A stretch of 64,000 nucleotides of DNA from an uncultured Bacilli bacterium (GCA_934098705.1 CAKOPC010000001.1:186001-250000); one strand, 5' to 3'; counted from the first letter of the stretch, positions 17,460 to 26,190 are shown. Program-made: numbers and translations. Notes: generated by a model from the letters alone, not told the origin.

Positions 17460-17912
17460 TTATAACATTTTTTTACCCTTATAGCAAGTGTCATCATATT
17501 GCACATAAAAATCTATTATATCTTTTATACCTTTATAAAAATCTTTTAAGTTTTGATATGTAAGTATATTTAATACTTTATCTTTATTAATCCATATCAT
17601 ATCTTCCCTATCTTTATCTAAAATAGTTCTATTTAATACTCCCTTATCCTCTGCTAAGTAAAAATATAGCCTACTCTTAATATTTTTACTATCAGTATAA
17701 TTTAATATACCTAATGGTTCTTTATTTATTATCTTTATGCTTCTTAAAGTTTCCTCTTCTGTTTCTCTAATAGCACACTCTATAATACTTTCTCCCTTTT
17801 CAAGATGTCCTTTAGGAAAAGTATAATCGTCTAACTTTTTACGATAAATTATTGCAATATCACCATCTTTATTAAATAAAATAGTACCTGCCTTTATAAC
17901 TTCATTTTTCAT
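17460..17912 (-). CDS. NUDIX hydrolase
   Basis: A 150-residue protein with the NUDIX box GHLEKGESIIECAIRETEEET (residues about 35-55), which binds the metal and cleaves nucleoside-diphosphate-linked substrates; the substrate is unknown, although the short form with YTFPKGHLEKGE resembles diadenosine-polyphosphate hydrolases. AAAGGAG precedes the ATG. The 29 bases covering this ribosome-binding site and first codons (17898-17926) are identical to the start of the unrelated gene at 18031-18363, a sign of local duplication. Confidence 0.85.
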   Translation of the reverse strand: MKNEVIKAGTILFNKDGDIAIIYRKKLDDYTFPKGHLEKGESIIECAIRETEEETLRSIKIINKEPLGILNYTDSKNIKSRLYFYLAEDKGVLNRTILDKDREDMIWINKDKVLNILTYQNLKDFYKGIKDIIDFYVQYDDTCYKGKKML

Positions 17913-17926
17913 TTATTTACTCCTTT
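17898..17926 (-). repeat. 29-bp direct repeat, copy 1 (RBS and start of NUDIX gene)
   Basis: Identical to 18349-18377. It covers the ribosome-binding site and the codons for MKNEV in both genes, while the sequences beyond it are unrelated. Confidence 0.85.
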
Positions 17927-17987
17927 ATTTAAGACCATTATAACAAAAATAAGTAAACTTTAAAAGTAAAATGTAATTAAATTATAT

Positions 17988-18013
17988 ATAAAAAAGCCTT
18001 AATTTAAGACTTT
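17988..18013 (-). terminator. intrinsic terminator after the 110-residue unknown gene
   Basis: On the minus strand AAAGTCTT pairs with AAGGCTTT (one G-T pair) and is followed by a T run. It separates this gene from the NUDIX gene. Confidence 0.55.
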
Positions 18014-18017
18014 TTAT

Positions 18018-18064
18018 ATGTTTTTAAAAGTTATTTGATATTATTTTTTGTTCTTTCTTTTTTT
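18018..18064 (-). repeat. direct repeat of about 47 bp at the 3' end of both paralogous genes, copy 1
   Basis: The stretch starting ATGTTTTTAAAAGTTATTTG is repeated at 18381-18427. It encodes the shared C-terminus KKERTKNNIK plus about 20 bases after the stop, showing recent duplication or gene conversion. Confidence 0.8.
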
Positions 18065-18363
18065 TGTATACAAGTACCATCTGTTTTATATATTGCAACT
18101 GCAGTTATACCACTAGCTTCATTTAAATATCTATTAAGTAAATCTTCTACTGATATAAACTCTGGGATATCATCTTCATCCTCCACTGGTTCTACATCAA
18201 CAAAATCCATCATAAATCCCTCTATACTTCCACTAAATGTTCCTACACTATAAGTATTATCTGGGTAAAAATAAACTATTCTATAGCCATCTTGATATTT
18301 ACCACAATTAATACCAAATTCACTTTTAAATTTTAAATCATCGATTGAAACTTCATTTTTCAT
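18031..18363 (-). CDS. unknown protein, single-copy GYRxVYFYP domain (paralogue of next gene)
   Basis: The 110-residue product consists of one ~85-residue domain: GYRIVYFYPDNTYSVGTF, IEGFMMDFVDVEPVEDEDDIPEF, SVEDLLNRYL, GITAVAIYKTDG, KKERTKNNIK. The same domain occurs twice in the gene at 18394-19011. No signal peptide or membrane helix is visible, so it is probably cytoplasmic. I do not recognise the family. AAAGGAG precedes the ATG within a 29-bp repeat shared with the NUDIX gene. Confidence 0.7.
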   Translation of the reverse strand: MKNEVSIDDLKFKSEFGINCGKYQDGYRIVYFYPDNTYSVGTFSGSIEGFMMDFVDVEPVEDEDDIPEFISVEDLLNRYLNEASGITAVAIYKTDGTCIQKKERTKNNIK

Positions 18364-18377
18364 TTATTTACTCCTTT
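18349..18377 (-). repeat. 29-bp direct repeat, copy 2 (RBS and start of the 110-residue gene)
   Basis: Identical to 17898-17926; see that entry. Confidence 0.85.
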
Positions 18378-18380
18378 TCT

Positions 18381-18427
18381 ATGTTTTTAAAAGTTATTTG
18401 ATATTATTTTTTGTTCTTTCTTTTTTT
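18381..18427 (-). repeat. direct repeat of about 47 bp, copy 2
   Basis: Same sequence as 18018-18064, at the 3' end of the two-domain paralogue. Confidence 0.8.
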
Positions 18428-19011
18428 GCAACCAAATTACCATTTACATCATAGATTGCAACTGCAGTTATATTCTTTATATTAATTAAACATCTATGTA
18501 AAATATCATCGATTGATTCAAATTTTGGAATATCATCTTCATCTATAATTGGGTCACACTCAGCAAAACCAATCATAAAATCTTCTATTTTTTTTGCATA
18601 TGTACCAATATAATAATTTTCATCAGGATAAAAGTAAACTAATCTATAACCTTCAGTAACAACTAAGGTATTGTAATCATAAATCAATTCTTCTTTATAA
18701 ACAGTACTATCATTAATTTTTTTGACATTAGATTTAATTTTTTTCGCAATACATTCTTGATTTATATTATATATTGCAACACCTAAAGCATCTAAATTTA
18801 AATCTAAAAATCTACATAATAAATCATCTAAACTTTTAAATTCGGGCACAACGTTATTCTTTTGAAAAAAAGTCATAAAATCTTCTATTTTCTTTGCATA
18901 TAACCCCTTAGGAACATCATGATACTTTTCATAATAATAAACTATTCTATATCCCTCATTATAAGTTACATATGTTTCAAAATTATTTAATTCTTCTTTC
19001 TTTATTTTCAT
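18394..19011 (-). CDS. unknown protein with two tandem GYRxVYxY domains
   Basis: From the ATG at 19011 (AGAGGTG upstream) the protein has 205 residues; a longer frame to 19146 runs into the tRNA terminator and is rejected. It contains the domain of the neighbouring 110-residue protein twice: about 18-90 (GYRIVYYY, YAKKIEDFMTFF, SLDDLLCRFLDL, ALGVAIYNINQECIAKK) and about 118-205 (GYRLVYFYPDENYYIGTYAKKIEDFMIGF, SIDDILHRCL, ITAVAIYDVNGNLVAKK). Each ends in a lysine-rich stretch. The second repeat is closest to the separate gene, which therefore looks like a duplicated second half. Function unknown; no membrane segment. Confidence 0.75.
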   Translation of the reverse strand: MKIKKEELNNFETYVTYNEGYRIVYYYEKYHDVPKGLYAKKIEDFMTFFQKNNVVPEFKSLDDLLCRFLDLNLDALGVAIYNINQECIAKKIKSNVKKINDSTVYKEELIYDYNTLVVTEGYRLVYFYPDENYYIGTYAKKIEDFMIGFAECDPIIDEDDIPKFESIDDILHRCLINIKNITAVAIYDVNGNLVAKKERTKNNIK

Positions 19012-19103
19012 ATAAACCAGCACCTCTAATACAATTATAATACAAATTATTATCTTTTTAAAATTATTATAACTAGATGATAAGACTAATTTCTTCATAG
19101 AAA

Positions 19104-19127
19104 CAAAAAAATCAACCTTTCGATTGA
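19104..19127 (-). terminator. terminator after tRNA-Cys
   Basis: On the minus strand TCAATC and GGTTGA form a stem closed by a GAAA loop and followed by seven T, downstream of the tRNA. Confidence 0.65.
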
Positions 19128-19174
19128 CTCTATATATCAAGTTCAAATTAAATAATTTGGACTGTTTAACTAAT

Positions 19175-19248
19175 TGGAGGGGCTAACCAGATTTGAACTG
19201 GTGCTCAAGGTTTTGCAGACCCATGCCTTACCGCTTGGCTATAGCCCC
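19175..19248 (-). tRNA. tRNA-Cys (anticodon GCA)
   Basis: The minus-strand sequence folds as a cloverleaf: acceptor GGGGCTA/TAGCCCC, D arm AGCCAAGCGGTAAGGCA, anticodon loop CTGCAAA (GCA, Cys), T arm ACCAG-TTCAAAT-CTGGT, discriminator U as expected for Cys, and an encoded CCA end (19175-19177). The outermost anticodon-stem pair looks like U-U. It stands alone with its own promoter and terminator. Confidence 0.95.
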
Positions 19249-19265
19249 AAATAAATAACAAAAAT

Positions 19266-19295
19266 ATTATACCATTTTTATAACATAATTAGCAA
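19266..19295 (-). promoter_or_regulatory. promoter of tRNA-Cys
   Basis: Minus-strand TTGCTA (19290-19295), 18-base spacer, perfect TATAAT (19266-19271), 17 bases before the mature tRNA 5' end. Confidence 0.6.
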
Positions 19296-19380
19296 GTGCT
19301 TTTTACTAAATTTTATGTAATATTTTTGTAAATATTATAAAAATTAGTAAACATATCTTTTTTAAACATTAAAAAACTGC

Positions 19381-19386
19381 TATAAT
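19381..19386 (+). promoter_or_regulatory. -10 element for the glucosaminidase-cohesin operon
   Basis: A perfect TATAAT 37 bases before the ATG at 19424; the -35 region is only a T-rich stretch, so the promoter is weak or needs an activator. Confidence 0.4.
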
Positions 19387-19423
19387 AGATATATAAATAA
19401 CATAATAAGGATGTGAAGTAAAA

Positions 19424-21610
19424 ATGAAACATAAAATTATAATGATAATTAGTTTTATACTAGTTCTATTTAATATAAATAACGTAAATGCTAAAGAGAT
19501 AATTACAGCAACTGTAAATGAAACACAAGGGCTTTATATAAGGGAGGGTGCAGGTACAAATTATAATTATGTAAAACTTTTAAAAGATGGCGAAACAATT
19601 ACATTAGTTGCTGATACCAAAGTAAAAGGTGAAGGATGTGATGGTTGGTATGAAGTTATATATAATGGTAAACAAGGATACTATATATGTAGTGAATATG
19701 TAAGTGTTAAAAAAATACAAGATAATGAATTATATTACACAACATCAAACTTTGGAACAAGAATAAATGAAAACTATGCTAACGTAAGAAAAACACCAAA
19801 TGGTGCTATAATAGATAGAATATATCTTGGAACTGAAGTTAAAGTATTATCATCATCTAATGGTTCTTCTAAAGTTTCCTATTATAATGGCAAGGAAGGA
19901 TATGTATATACAAGATTAATAAGTACCTATGATGATTTAACAGCCTATGATAAAGACTATGAAGAAGTATTAAAAAAACAAGGCTTTCCATCATCATATA
20001 TTCCCTTTTTAACTTACTTACATCAAAAACATCCAAACTGGAAATTTGAAACTGTTAATATAAATAAAAAATTTAATGATGTTATAGATAACGAAAAAAA
20101 TAAAAATTATATTCAAACAAGTGAAGAAAGATATAGAGCAAATAACAAAGTAAAAGAAAATCCTTCATGGTATACCGCATCAACACCTATTGTAGCATTC
20201 CTTTTAGACCCTAGAAACTATTTAACAGAAACTAATATATTTGCTTTTGAAAACTTAAAGTATGATGAAACAACTCAAACTAAAGAAGTTGTAAAATCAA
20301 TTTTTAGTGGAACATATCTAAGTAGTGATGAGTATGTAAATTATTATATAAAATATGGTAAAGAATATAATATATCTCCCGTTCATCTTGCATCACGTTC
20401 TATACAAGAAGGCATGGGAAAAGAAACTTATGCTGCTGTATCAGGAACTGCAACATCAACTGGTGGTTTAAAATATCGTAACAAAAATCTAGATGGTTAT
20501 TACAATTTCTTTAACATTGGAGCTTACCAAGACGATTATACTAATAGTGCTGTTACAAGAGGTGTTGCTGTTGCTGCAGGATATGTTGGTAGTTATGACG
20601 GTACACCATGGAATACAAGAGAAAAAGCTATAAAATACGGTTCTAAATTTATCGCTGATGGTTATGTGTCAAAAGGACAAGATACAATGTATTTTCAAAA
20701 GTTTAATACAAAAGATGGTGCCTACTACCCTTCCTATACTAACCAGTACATGACAAATATAATAGCACCAGCTTCCGAAGCCTTAGATACATTTGATGCT
20801 TATAGTGATATGAAATATCTTGATAATGCTTTTACCTTCCTTATACCAGTATATAAAAATATGCCAGAAGAATTTACATCACATCCACCATATGGTGATA
20901 CCAATAATGACCTTGAAAGTATAGAGGTAAATGGAAATAAAATAACAGGTTTTGATAGTGATGTTATAAACTATGAATATTTTGCTAGTAAAGATACAAA
21001 AGAAGTAACTATTAAAGCTGTTGCAAAATCCACTAAAGCTTTAGTAACGGGAGATGGTAAAATAACCCTTACTGATAATGAAACAACAGTAAATATAAAA
21101 GTACAAAGCGAAGTTGGTAACGTTAAAACATACGTAATAAAAATAAAAAAACAAGATAGTTCAAAAGAAGAAGAGAATAATAAAAATGTTAACGAAATAT
21201 TAAAAAATGTTGACGTTAAAATAAATAATGATTACATGAGTGGTATAACAAAAGGTACAACAGCATCAAATCTTAATGATATTATAAAAAAGGAAGAGCC
21301 TAGTGTAAAAATAACTATTGTAGATAAAGATAATAAAGATGTAAGTGGTACATTAAAAACTGGAGATGTCATAATAATAGAATCAAAAATAGATAAAAAA
21401 ACATACACTATATCTATTAAAGGTGATGTATCAGGAGATGGTAAAATAACTATTTATGACTTACTTCTAACACAAAAACATATATTAAACAAACAATCAC
21501 TAAATGGTGCTTATAATTATGCAGCAGATGTAAATAATGATGGCAAAATAACTATTTACGATTTACTATTAATACAAAAATATATATTAGGAAAAGCATC
21601 TTTTAAATAA
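19424..21610 (+). CDS. secreted SH3-domain glucosaminidase with C-terminal dockerin
   Basis: A 728-residue exported cell-wall hydrolase. Order: signal peptide (1-23, ending NVNA), two bacterial SH3 domains (about 27-95 and 105-168; GLYIREGAGTNYNYVKLL, ANVRKTPNGAIIDRIY), a glucosaminidase domain (about 195-460; ISPVHLASRSIQEGMGKET with the likely catalytic Glu, YNFFNIGAY), a cadherin-like beta-sandwich (about 495-575), a linker and a type I dockerin (about 665-728) with two calcium loops, GDVSGDGKITIYDLLLTQK and ADVNNDGKITIYDLLLIQK. It cuts the GlcNAc-beta-1,4-MurNAc bond of peptidoglycan by family. The next gene, 16 bases on, encodes a cohesin, so the dockerin probably docks the enzyme there. 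Confidence 0.9.
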   Translation: MKHKIIMIISFILVLFNINNVNAKEIITATVNETQGLYIREGAGTNYNYVKLLKDGETITLVADTKVKGEGCDGWYEVIYNGKQGYYICSEYVSVKKIQDNELYYTTSNFGTRINENYANVRKTPNGAIIDRIYLGTEVKVLSSSNGSSKVSYYNGKEGYVYTRLISTYDDLTAYDKDYEEVLKKQGFPSSYIPFLTYLHQKHPNWKFETVNINKKFNDVIDNEKNKNYIQTSEERYRANNKVKENPSWYTASTPIVAFLLDPRNYLTETNIFAFENLKYDETTQTKEVVKSIFSGTYLSSDEYVNYYIKYGKEYNISPVHLASRSIQEGMGKETYAAVSGTATSTGGLKYRNKNLDGYYNFFNIGAYQDDYTNSAVTRGVAVAAGYVGSYDGTPWNTREKAIKYGSKFIADGYVSKGQDTMYFQKFNTKDGAYYPSYTNQYMTNIIAPASEALDTFDAYSDMKYLDNAFTFLIPVYKNMPEEFTSHPPYGDTNNDLESIEVNGNKITGFDSDVINYEYFASKDTKEVTIKAVAKSTKALVTGDGKITLTDNETTVNIKVQSEVGNVKTYVIKIKKQDSSKEEENNKNVNEILKNVDVKINNDYMSGITKGTTASNLNDIIKKEEPSVKITIVDKDNKDVSGTLKTGDVIIIESKIDKKTYTISIKGDVSGDGKITIYDLLLTQKHILNKQSLNGAYNYAADVNNDGKITIYDLLLIQKYILGKASFK

Positions 21611-21626
21611 TAAGGAGGATTAAAAT

Positions 21627-23192
21627 ATGAAAAAAATAATATATAATATAATAATATTTTTAAGTTTGATGGCAATAAATGTAAATGCTAAAGGAAGTGC
21701 CCTATTTGATGTTTATACATCTAATAAAACTCCAAAGCCTGGGGAAACATTCACTGTAACAGTTCAAATAAAGGGTGAAAATATGGGCGCTTATGAAATG
21801 GATTTATCATATGATAGTAGCATTGTAAAATTTGTAAGTGCAGAAAGTGGAGACTGTAATAATACAACTTGTTTAGGAGTATTACTTGGTACATCAAGAA
21901 AAGACTTAACCTTTACCTTTAAAGCCATTGCTAATGGTTATACTTCTATAGGAGTTAAAAATTATTATGTAATCGAGGGTGAAAGCAGTGAAGAAACAAA
22001 ACTAAATGCAACAGTTGATGCAACATCAGTTACTGTAAAAGAAGCAACAACTATTACAAAACCAATTACATATTCAACTAACAATAACTTAAGTGATTTA
22101 AAAGTAAAAGATTACACCCTATCTCCAAACTTTAATAAAGATACTTTAAACTATACTATATCTGTTCCATCAAACATCGAAGAAATAACTATCGAAGCAG
22201 AAAAAGAAGATAGCAAAGCTAAAATAAATGGTGATGGTACTCATAAAGTAAGCGAAGGCGATAACAAATTTACTATCGTTGTAACAAGTGAAAAAGGAAC
22301 TACTAAAGAATATGTAATAAATGTTGTAGTAAAAGATGAAAACCCAATAAATGTAAGTGTAAATAATAAAAATTACACTATTATAAAAAGAAAATCAACT
22401 CTACCAAAACTTGAAAACTATAAAGAAAGTGAAATAGATATAAATGGTGTTAATATACCATGTCTTACAAATGAAATAACAAATTATACTCTTGTAGGGT
22501 TAAAAGATGAAACATCTAAAACAAAGCTATTTATCTATAATAAAGATTTAAATACCTATCAAGAATATAATGAACTAACCTTTAATAACTTTAATATTGT
22601 TTTGCTAAATAATAAAACATCTTATAACCTTAAAAAAGAAGAAATAAAGATAAATGATATAAATGTAAATGCTTATAAATTAAATACTAATTATTACCTA
22701 ATATATGGAAAAAATACCAATACTGGAGATGAAAAATGGTATACATATGAAACTGTTGAAAATACCATACAACCATTTAATGAAAAAATGTATAACAATT
22801 TTCAAAAGCAAATAGATAAAGCTAATAAATTAATATTAATCTTTGCAAGTCTTTCCCTAATCTTTGCTATTTTACTTATCATAAGTTTAATAACAAAAAA
22901 TAATAAGAAAGGTAAAAATAAAAAAACATTAACATTCTTAGATGATAATTATATAACAGATGAAAAAACAAATAAAGATAAGAAAAACGCTAATAAAGTA
23001 AAAGATATAAAAGATAATAAGACTCCTTCCAAACCTGATAATAAAGACAAAGAACAAGATAAAGATTTAAGTAAAACTAAGGAATATAAAAAACCTAAAA
23101 AAGAAATAACAGAAATAAACTTACTTGATAAAGATGATAAAAATATATCAAAAACAAAACAAAAAAATCATGATGAATTTAAAGATTTATAA
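21627..23192 (+). CDS. membrane-anchored cohesin-domain protein
   Basis: The 521-residue protein has a signal peptide (1-21), a cohesin domain (about 25-140: ALFDVYTSNKTPKPGETFTVTVQ, GAYEMDLSYDSSIVKFV, DLTFTFKA), a cadherin-like beta-sandwich (about 153-238: LSDLKVKDYTLSPNFNKDTLNY), a region of ~150 residues of unknown fold, one membrane helix (about 402-423) and a ~95-residue Lys/Asp-rich cytoplasmic tail. Cohesins bind dockerins with calcium; the dockerin enzyme is encoded just upstream in the same transcript, with AAGGAGG before this ATG. It would be a one-cohesin membrane receptor, simpler than a cellulosome scaffoldin. The partnership is inferred from domains and adjacency. Confidence 0.85.
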   Translation: MKKIIYNIIIFLSLMAINVNAKGSALFDVYTSNKTPKPGETFTVTVQIKGENMGAYEMDLSYDSSIVKFVSAESGDCNNTTCLGVLLGTSRKDLTFTFKAIANGYTSIGVKNYYVIEGESSEETKLNATVDATSVTVKEATTITKPITYSTNNNLSDLKVKDYTLSPNFNKDTLNYTISVPSNIEEITIEAEKEDSKAKINGDGTHKVSEGDNKFTIVVTSEKGTTKEYVINVVVKDENPINVSVNNKNYTIIKRKSTLPKLENYKESEIDINGVNIPCLTNEITNYTLVGLKDETSKTKLFIYNKDLNTYQEYNELTFNNFNIVLLNNKTSYNLKKEEIKINDINVNAYKLNTNYYLIYGKNTNTGDEKWYTYETVENTIQPFNEKMYNNFQKQIDKANKLILIFASLSLIFAILLIISLITKNNKKGKNKKTLTFLDDNYITDEKTNKDKKNANKVKDIKDNKTPSKPDNKDKEQDKDLSKTKEYKKPKKEITEINLLDKDDKNISKTKQKNHDEFKDL

Positions 23193-23195
23193 ATT

Positions 23196-23235
23196 AAAAG
23201 AGATTAATTAAAATTTAAAATTAATCTCTTTTTTC
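23196..23235. terminator. bidirectional terminator between cohesin gene and nth
   Basis: AAAAGAGATTAA (23197-23208) pairs with TTAATCTCTTTT (23221-23232); T runs follow on both strands. The right arm is also the end of nth. Confidence 0.8.
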
Positions 23236-23850
23236 ATATATACAGTACTTTTTTAACTTACAACAAGAACAATTAGGTTTTTTAGAAGTACAATAATACC
23301 TTCCAAATAAAACAAATCTTAAATGTAATAAGCTCCATTTATCCTTACTAAAAGTCTTTTTTAAATCTTCTTCACAAGTTTTAGTATTACTATCTAAAGG
23401 CGTTAATGAAAGACGTTTAGACACTCTAAATACATGAGTATCAACAGCAAAACAAGGTTCATTAAATAAAGTACTTAAAACAACATTACATGTCTTCCTA
23501 CCACACATTGGTAAACTTTCGATAACACTTCTATCATTTACAAGCTTACCATTATATTTAGAATCTAATATTTTAGCTATTTCAATAACAGCCTTACTTT
23601 TATTTTTATAATTACCAAGACTTCTTACATAACCTTCTACATCTTCTATATTAGCATTACTTAATTCCTTAAGTGTCTTATATTTAGAGAAAAGTTTTTC
23701 TGTTACCACATTAACCCTTACATCTTTAGTTTGAGCACTAAGCATTACTGCTATTAAAAATTCATAATCCTTATTATAATTTAATTCTGTTTTAGGATTT
23801 GGAAATAAACTATCTAAATAATTTTCAATATCTTTTATCTTATTACTCAT
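23221..23850 (-). CDS. nth: endonuclease III
   Basis: Bifunctional DNA glycosylase/AP lyase for oxidised pyrimidines. The 209 residues from the ATG at 23850 contain the helix-hairpin-helix LPMCGRKTCNVVL with catalytic Lys, AVDTHVFRVSKRL with catalytic Asp, and a C-terminal 4Fe-4S ligand pattern C-x6-C-x2-C-x5-C (CTSKKPNCSCCKLKKYC). The start overlaps the dnaD stop by 8 bases; an earlier in-frame methionine exists but lies inside dnaD. dnaD-nth is the usual Bacillota pair. Confidence 0.95.
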   Translation of the reverse strand: MSNKIKDIENYLDSLFPNPKTELNYNKDYEFLIAVMLSAQTKDVRVNVVTEKLFSKYKTLKELSNANIEDVEGYVRSLGNYKNKSKAVIEIAKILDSKYNGKLVNDRSVIESLPMCGRKTCNVVLSTLFNEPCFAVDTHVFRVSKRLSLTPLDSNTKTCEEDLKKTFSKDKWSLLHLRFVLFGRYYCTSKKPNCSCCKLKKYCIYEKRD

Positions 23851-24508
23851 TATCTTCAAGCCAGTCATAATCAAATAATTTTATATTCTCTTCTTTTTGC
23901 TTTTTATGTTCCTTATCCTTAACATCTTTTTTAGTATAACCTTTTCTATTCCATTCATATAATATTTTATCCATATACTTTAAATTAGTAACACCATTTA
24001 AAACAGCTTCCTTTAAGGCTTCTTTAATCAAACTAACAGACATATTAGCATCTAACCAACCCTTTATAGTTTCACACTCAATAGGGCTTATTGTACGTCC
24101 AAATTCATGTTCTATAACTTTATATATATTATTAGTATCTTCTTTTTCATCCTTTATCAAAGTTAAAGCATCATCATCCTTTAAAGTTATACCAAGAAGC
24201 TTTAAATATAATAAATTAATATCTATATATTCAGTTACCATACCCTTATCATTTTTAATAACAGTCATCTCTAGTAAACGTTTATTACTAAGTTCCCCAA
24301 TAAGCTCTATAACATCCTGTAATGAAATAAACAAATCTTTACTAAATAATGGAGCATCAAAAAGTATTTTTTCCCCATACATCATTAAATAACTTAAAAA
24401 TATCATCTCTTTATATGAAATCTTTAACTCATCCATATTTTTTATAAGTATATAAGGTATAGTTATATTCTTACCCTTTAATATTTCAAGTATATTATTG
24501 CTCTTCAT
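23843..24508 (-). CDS. dnaD: DNA replication initiation protein DnaD
   Basis: DnaD remodels DNA and helps load the replicative helicase with DnaB and DnaI. The 221-residue protein has the N-terminal winged-helix region (about 10-95) and the DnaB_2/DnaD C-terminal domain with the family motif Y-x-x-x-I-L-x-x-W (YMDKILYEWNRKGY). A charged tail follows (KDVKDKEHKKQKEEN). GGGAGGT precedes the ATG at 24508. It overlaps nth. Confidence 0.9.
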   Translation of the reverse strand: MKSNNILEILKGKNITIPYILIKNMDELKISYKEMIFLSYLMMYGEKILFDAPLFSKDLFISLQDVIELIGELSNKRLLEMTVIKNDKGMVTEYIDINLLYLKLLGITLKDDDALTLIKDEKEDTNNIYKVIEHEFGRTISPIECETIKGWLDANMSVSLIKEALKEAVLNGVTNLKYMDKILYEWNRKGYTKKDVKDKEHKKQKEENIKLFDYDWLEDNE

Positions 24509-24542
24509 AGTCTATACCTCCCAACAAATAAATATTATAACA

Positions 24543-25634
24543 CTAAAAATTACTATTTAAAAACTTTTTTATATCTTTTTCACAATTATTTAAATTACCA
24601 TTTAAAATATTAGTTTCTATAGAACTATATACATCCTTTATCTTTATATCTTTATTATTTGTTATAGAAGTAATAGTATTAGGATCTATATCAATTTCAC
24701 TTTTATCTTTTATAGGTAAAGAATTATATTTTTTTAATATTTTTCTTTTATTAAGACCTTTAATATCACAAATAATACCAAGTACATAAGGACCATATTT
24801 ATACATAACCATATTATTATTTATATCAAGCAGTGATGCTGTTTGTATATCTTTTATTAATGCCCTTTCATACTTTGTAAAAGGATATTTTGTTGTATCT
24901 ATATTAATAATACTAGCCCAAATACCAATTATATCATTTGTTTTTAAAATAACAGATATATTATCTATCTCTAAGTATTTTAAAAGACCAAGTTCATTTA
25001 ATAATCTTATCGCATATTTTTTATTATTAGATGTAAATATTTTTAAAAGTTCTTCTTTTTTTCTTTCATATGATAAATTATATAAAGCTTCCCTATTATT
25101 TATAATTGCCTGTTTCAATTTTTCATCAAGTTTAAAATTAAGTGATACTGCAAATCTTATAGCACGCATTATTCTAAGGGTATCTTCTTTTATTTTTACA
25201 TCAGCATCTAAAACTGATCTTATAATTTTTTTATGAATATCTCTTCTTCCATTTAATAAATCAATTATATTACCATTTTTATCCATATATAAGGAGTTAA
25301 TTGTAAAATCTCTTCTTAAAATATCTTCATTATAAGTATTTACATATTCTATATTACATGGTTTTCTATTATCTTTATAAGACAATTCTTTTCTAAATGT
25401 TGTTATCTCAAAATCCATATTATTATATTTTAAAAAGACATTTCCATAAAGCGTTGGTTTTATATTGTAGCTGTCAAATATTTTTATAAGATCTAAAACT
25501 TTTGCATTTGTTGCTATATCTATATCACTTGTTTTAACTTTTCTTACATAATCTCTTACATATCCCCCAACAAGATATGCCTTAAAACCATTTTTTTCTA
25601 TTTTATCTAATACTTCATATACTTCTTTTTCCAT
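24543..25634 (-). CDS. cca: CCA tRNA nucleotidyltransferase / poly(A) polymerase family
   Basis: Class II nucleotidyltransferase that adds or repairs the 3' CCA of tRNAs. The 363-residue protein has the catalytic motif GGYVRDYVRKVKTSDIDIAT (residues about 22-41; two Asp), RRDFTINSLYMDKNGNIID, and IKEDTLRIMRAIRFAVSLNF. GGAGATAAAAC precedes the ATG. It is 35 bases upstream of dnaD in the same direction. Family members include poly(A) polymerases, but a single copy in such a genome most likely makes CCA. Confidence 0.9.
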   Translation of the reverse strand: MEKEVYEVLDKIEKNGFKAYLVGGYVRDYVRKVKTSDIDIATNAKVLDLIKIFDSYNIKPTLYGNVFLKYNNMDFEITTFRKELSYKDNRKPCNIEYVNTYNEDILRRDFTINSLYMDKNGNIIDLLNGRRDIHKKIIRSVLDADVKIKEDTLRIMRAIRFAVSLNFKLDEKLKQAIINNREALYNLSYERKKEELLKIFTSNNKKYAIRLLNELGLLKYLEIDNISVILKTNDIIGIWASIINIDTTKYPFTKYERALIKDIQTASLLDINNNMVMYKYGPYVLGIICDIKGLNKRKILKKYNSLPIKDKSEIDIDPNTITSITNNKDIKIKDVYSSIETNILNGNLNNCEKDIKKFLNSNF

Positions 25635-25664
25635 AGTTTTATCTCCATAATAATTATACCAAAA

Positions 25665-25688
25665 AAAGAAAAAAAGCCAAAGGCTTTT
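25665..25688 (-). terminator. terminator after hup
   Basis: On the minus strand AAAAGCC-TTT-GGCTTTT followed by a longer T run, right after the hup stop. Confidence 0.7.
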
Positions 25689-25689
25689 C

Positions 25690-25965
25690 TTATTTATTTA
25701 CAGCTTCTTTTAATGCAGTACCAGCTTTAAATGTTACAGCATTTCTTGCAGGAATCTTAACTTCTGCTCCTGTTTGAGGATTACGTCCAGTTCTTCCTTC
25801 TCTTCTTGAAACAGCAAATGTTCCAAATCCAACTAGTGGTATTTTATCTCCTTTAACTAATGCTTCTGTTACGGCTTCAACTGTTGCGTCAATAGCTCTT
25901 AAAGCATCTGCCTTTGTAAGGTTTGCTTTTGTTGCAACTGCTTCTACTAATTCTACTTTTTTCAT
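25690..25965 (-). CDS. hup: DNA-binding protein HU
   Basis: A 91-residue histone-like protein: MKKVELVEAVATKANLTKAD at the start, GFGTFAVSRREGRTGRNPQTG (the DNA-binding beta-arm with the conserved GRNPxTG) and IPARNAVTFKAGTALKEAVN. An in-frame ATG 45 bases upstream is rejected because AAAGGAG sits 9 bases before the ATG at 25965 and the family starts there. It bends and compacts DNA without much sequence preference. Confidence 0.97.
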   Translation of the reverse strand: MKKVELVEAVATKANLTKADALRAIDATVEAVTEALVKGDKIPLVGFGTFAVSRREGRTGRNPQTGAEVKIPARNAVTFKAGTALKEAVNK

Positions 25966-26128
25966 AATTTTTTTAACTCCTTTCATAAAACTATGTGTTT
26001 TTATAAACATCTACCATAAACATATGATGCTTACATATATAAGTTACCACAAAACATATAATAAAATCAAGAGATTTTACGCCTTTTTATTAAAAATAGA
26101 CAAAAAATAAATAATTTAATAAGATATT

Positions 26129-26158
26129 TTGACTTTTTTTATTATTTTATGTTATTCT
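26129..26158 (+). promoter_or_regulatory. promoter of the TasA-like gene
   Basis: TTGACT (26129-26134), 18-base spacer, TATTCT (26153-26158), about 30 bases before the start codon at 26191. Confidence 0.45.
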
Positions 26159-26190
26159 TATATTGTATATAAAATAGGGAGATGAATTTG

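Noticed and set aside
19012..19146. N-terminal extension of the two-domain unknown protein to 19146
   Set aside because: It would pass through the tRNA-Cys terminator hairpin, and a good ribosome-binding site is found for the ATG at 19011.
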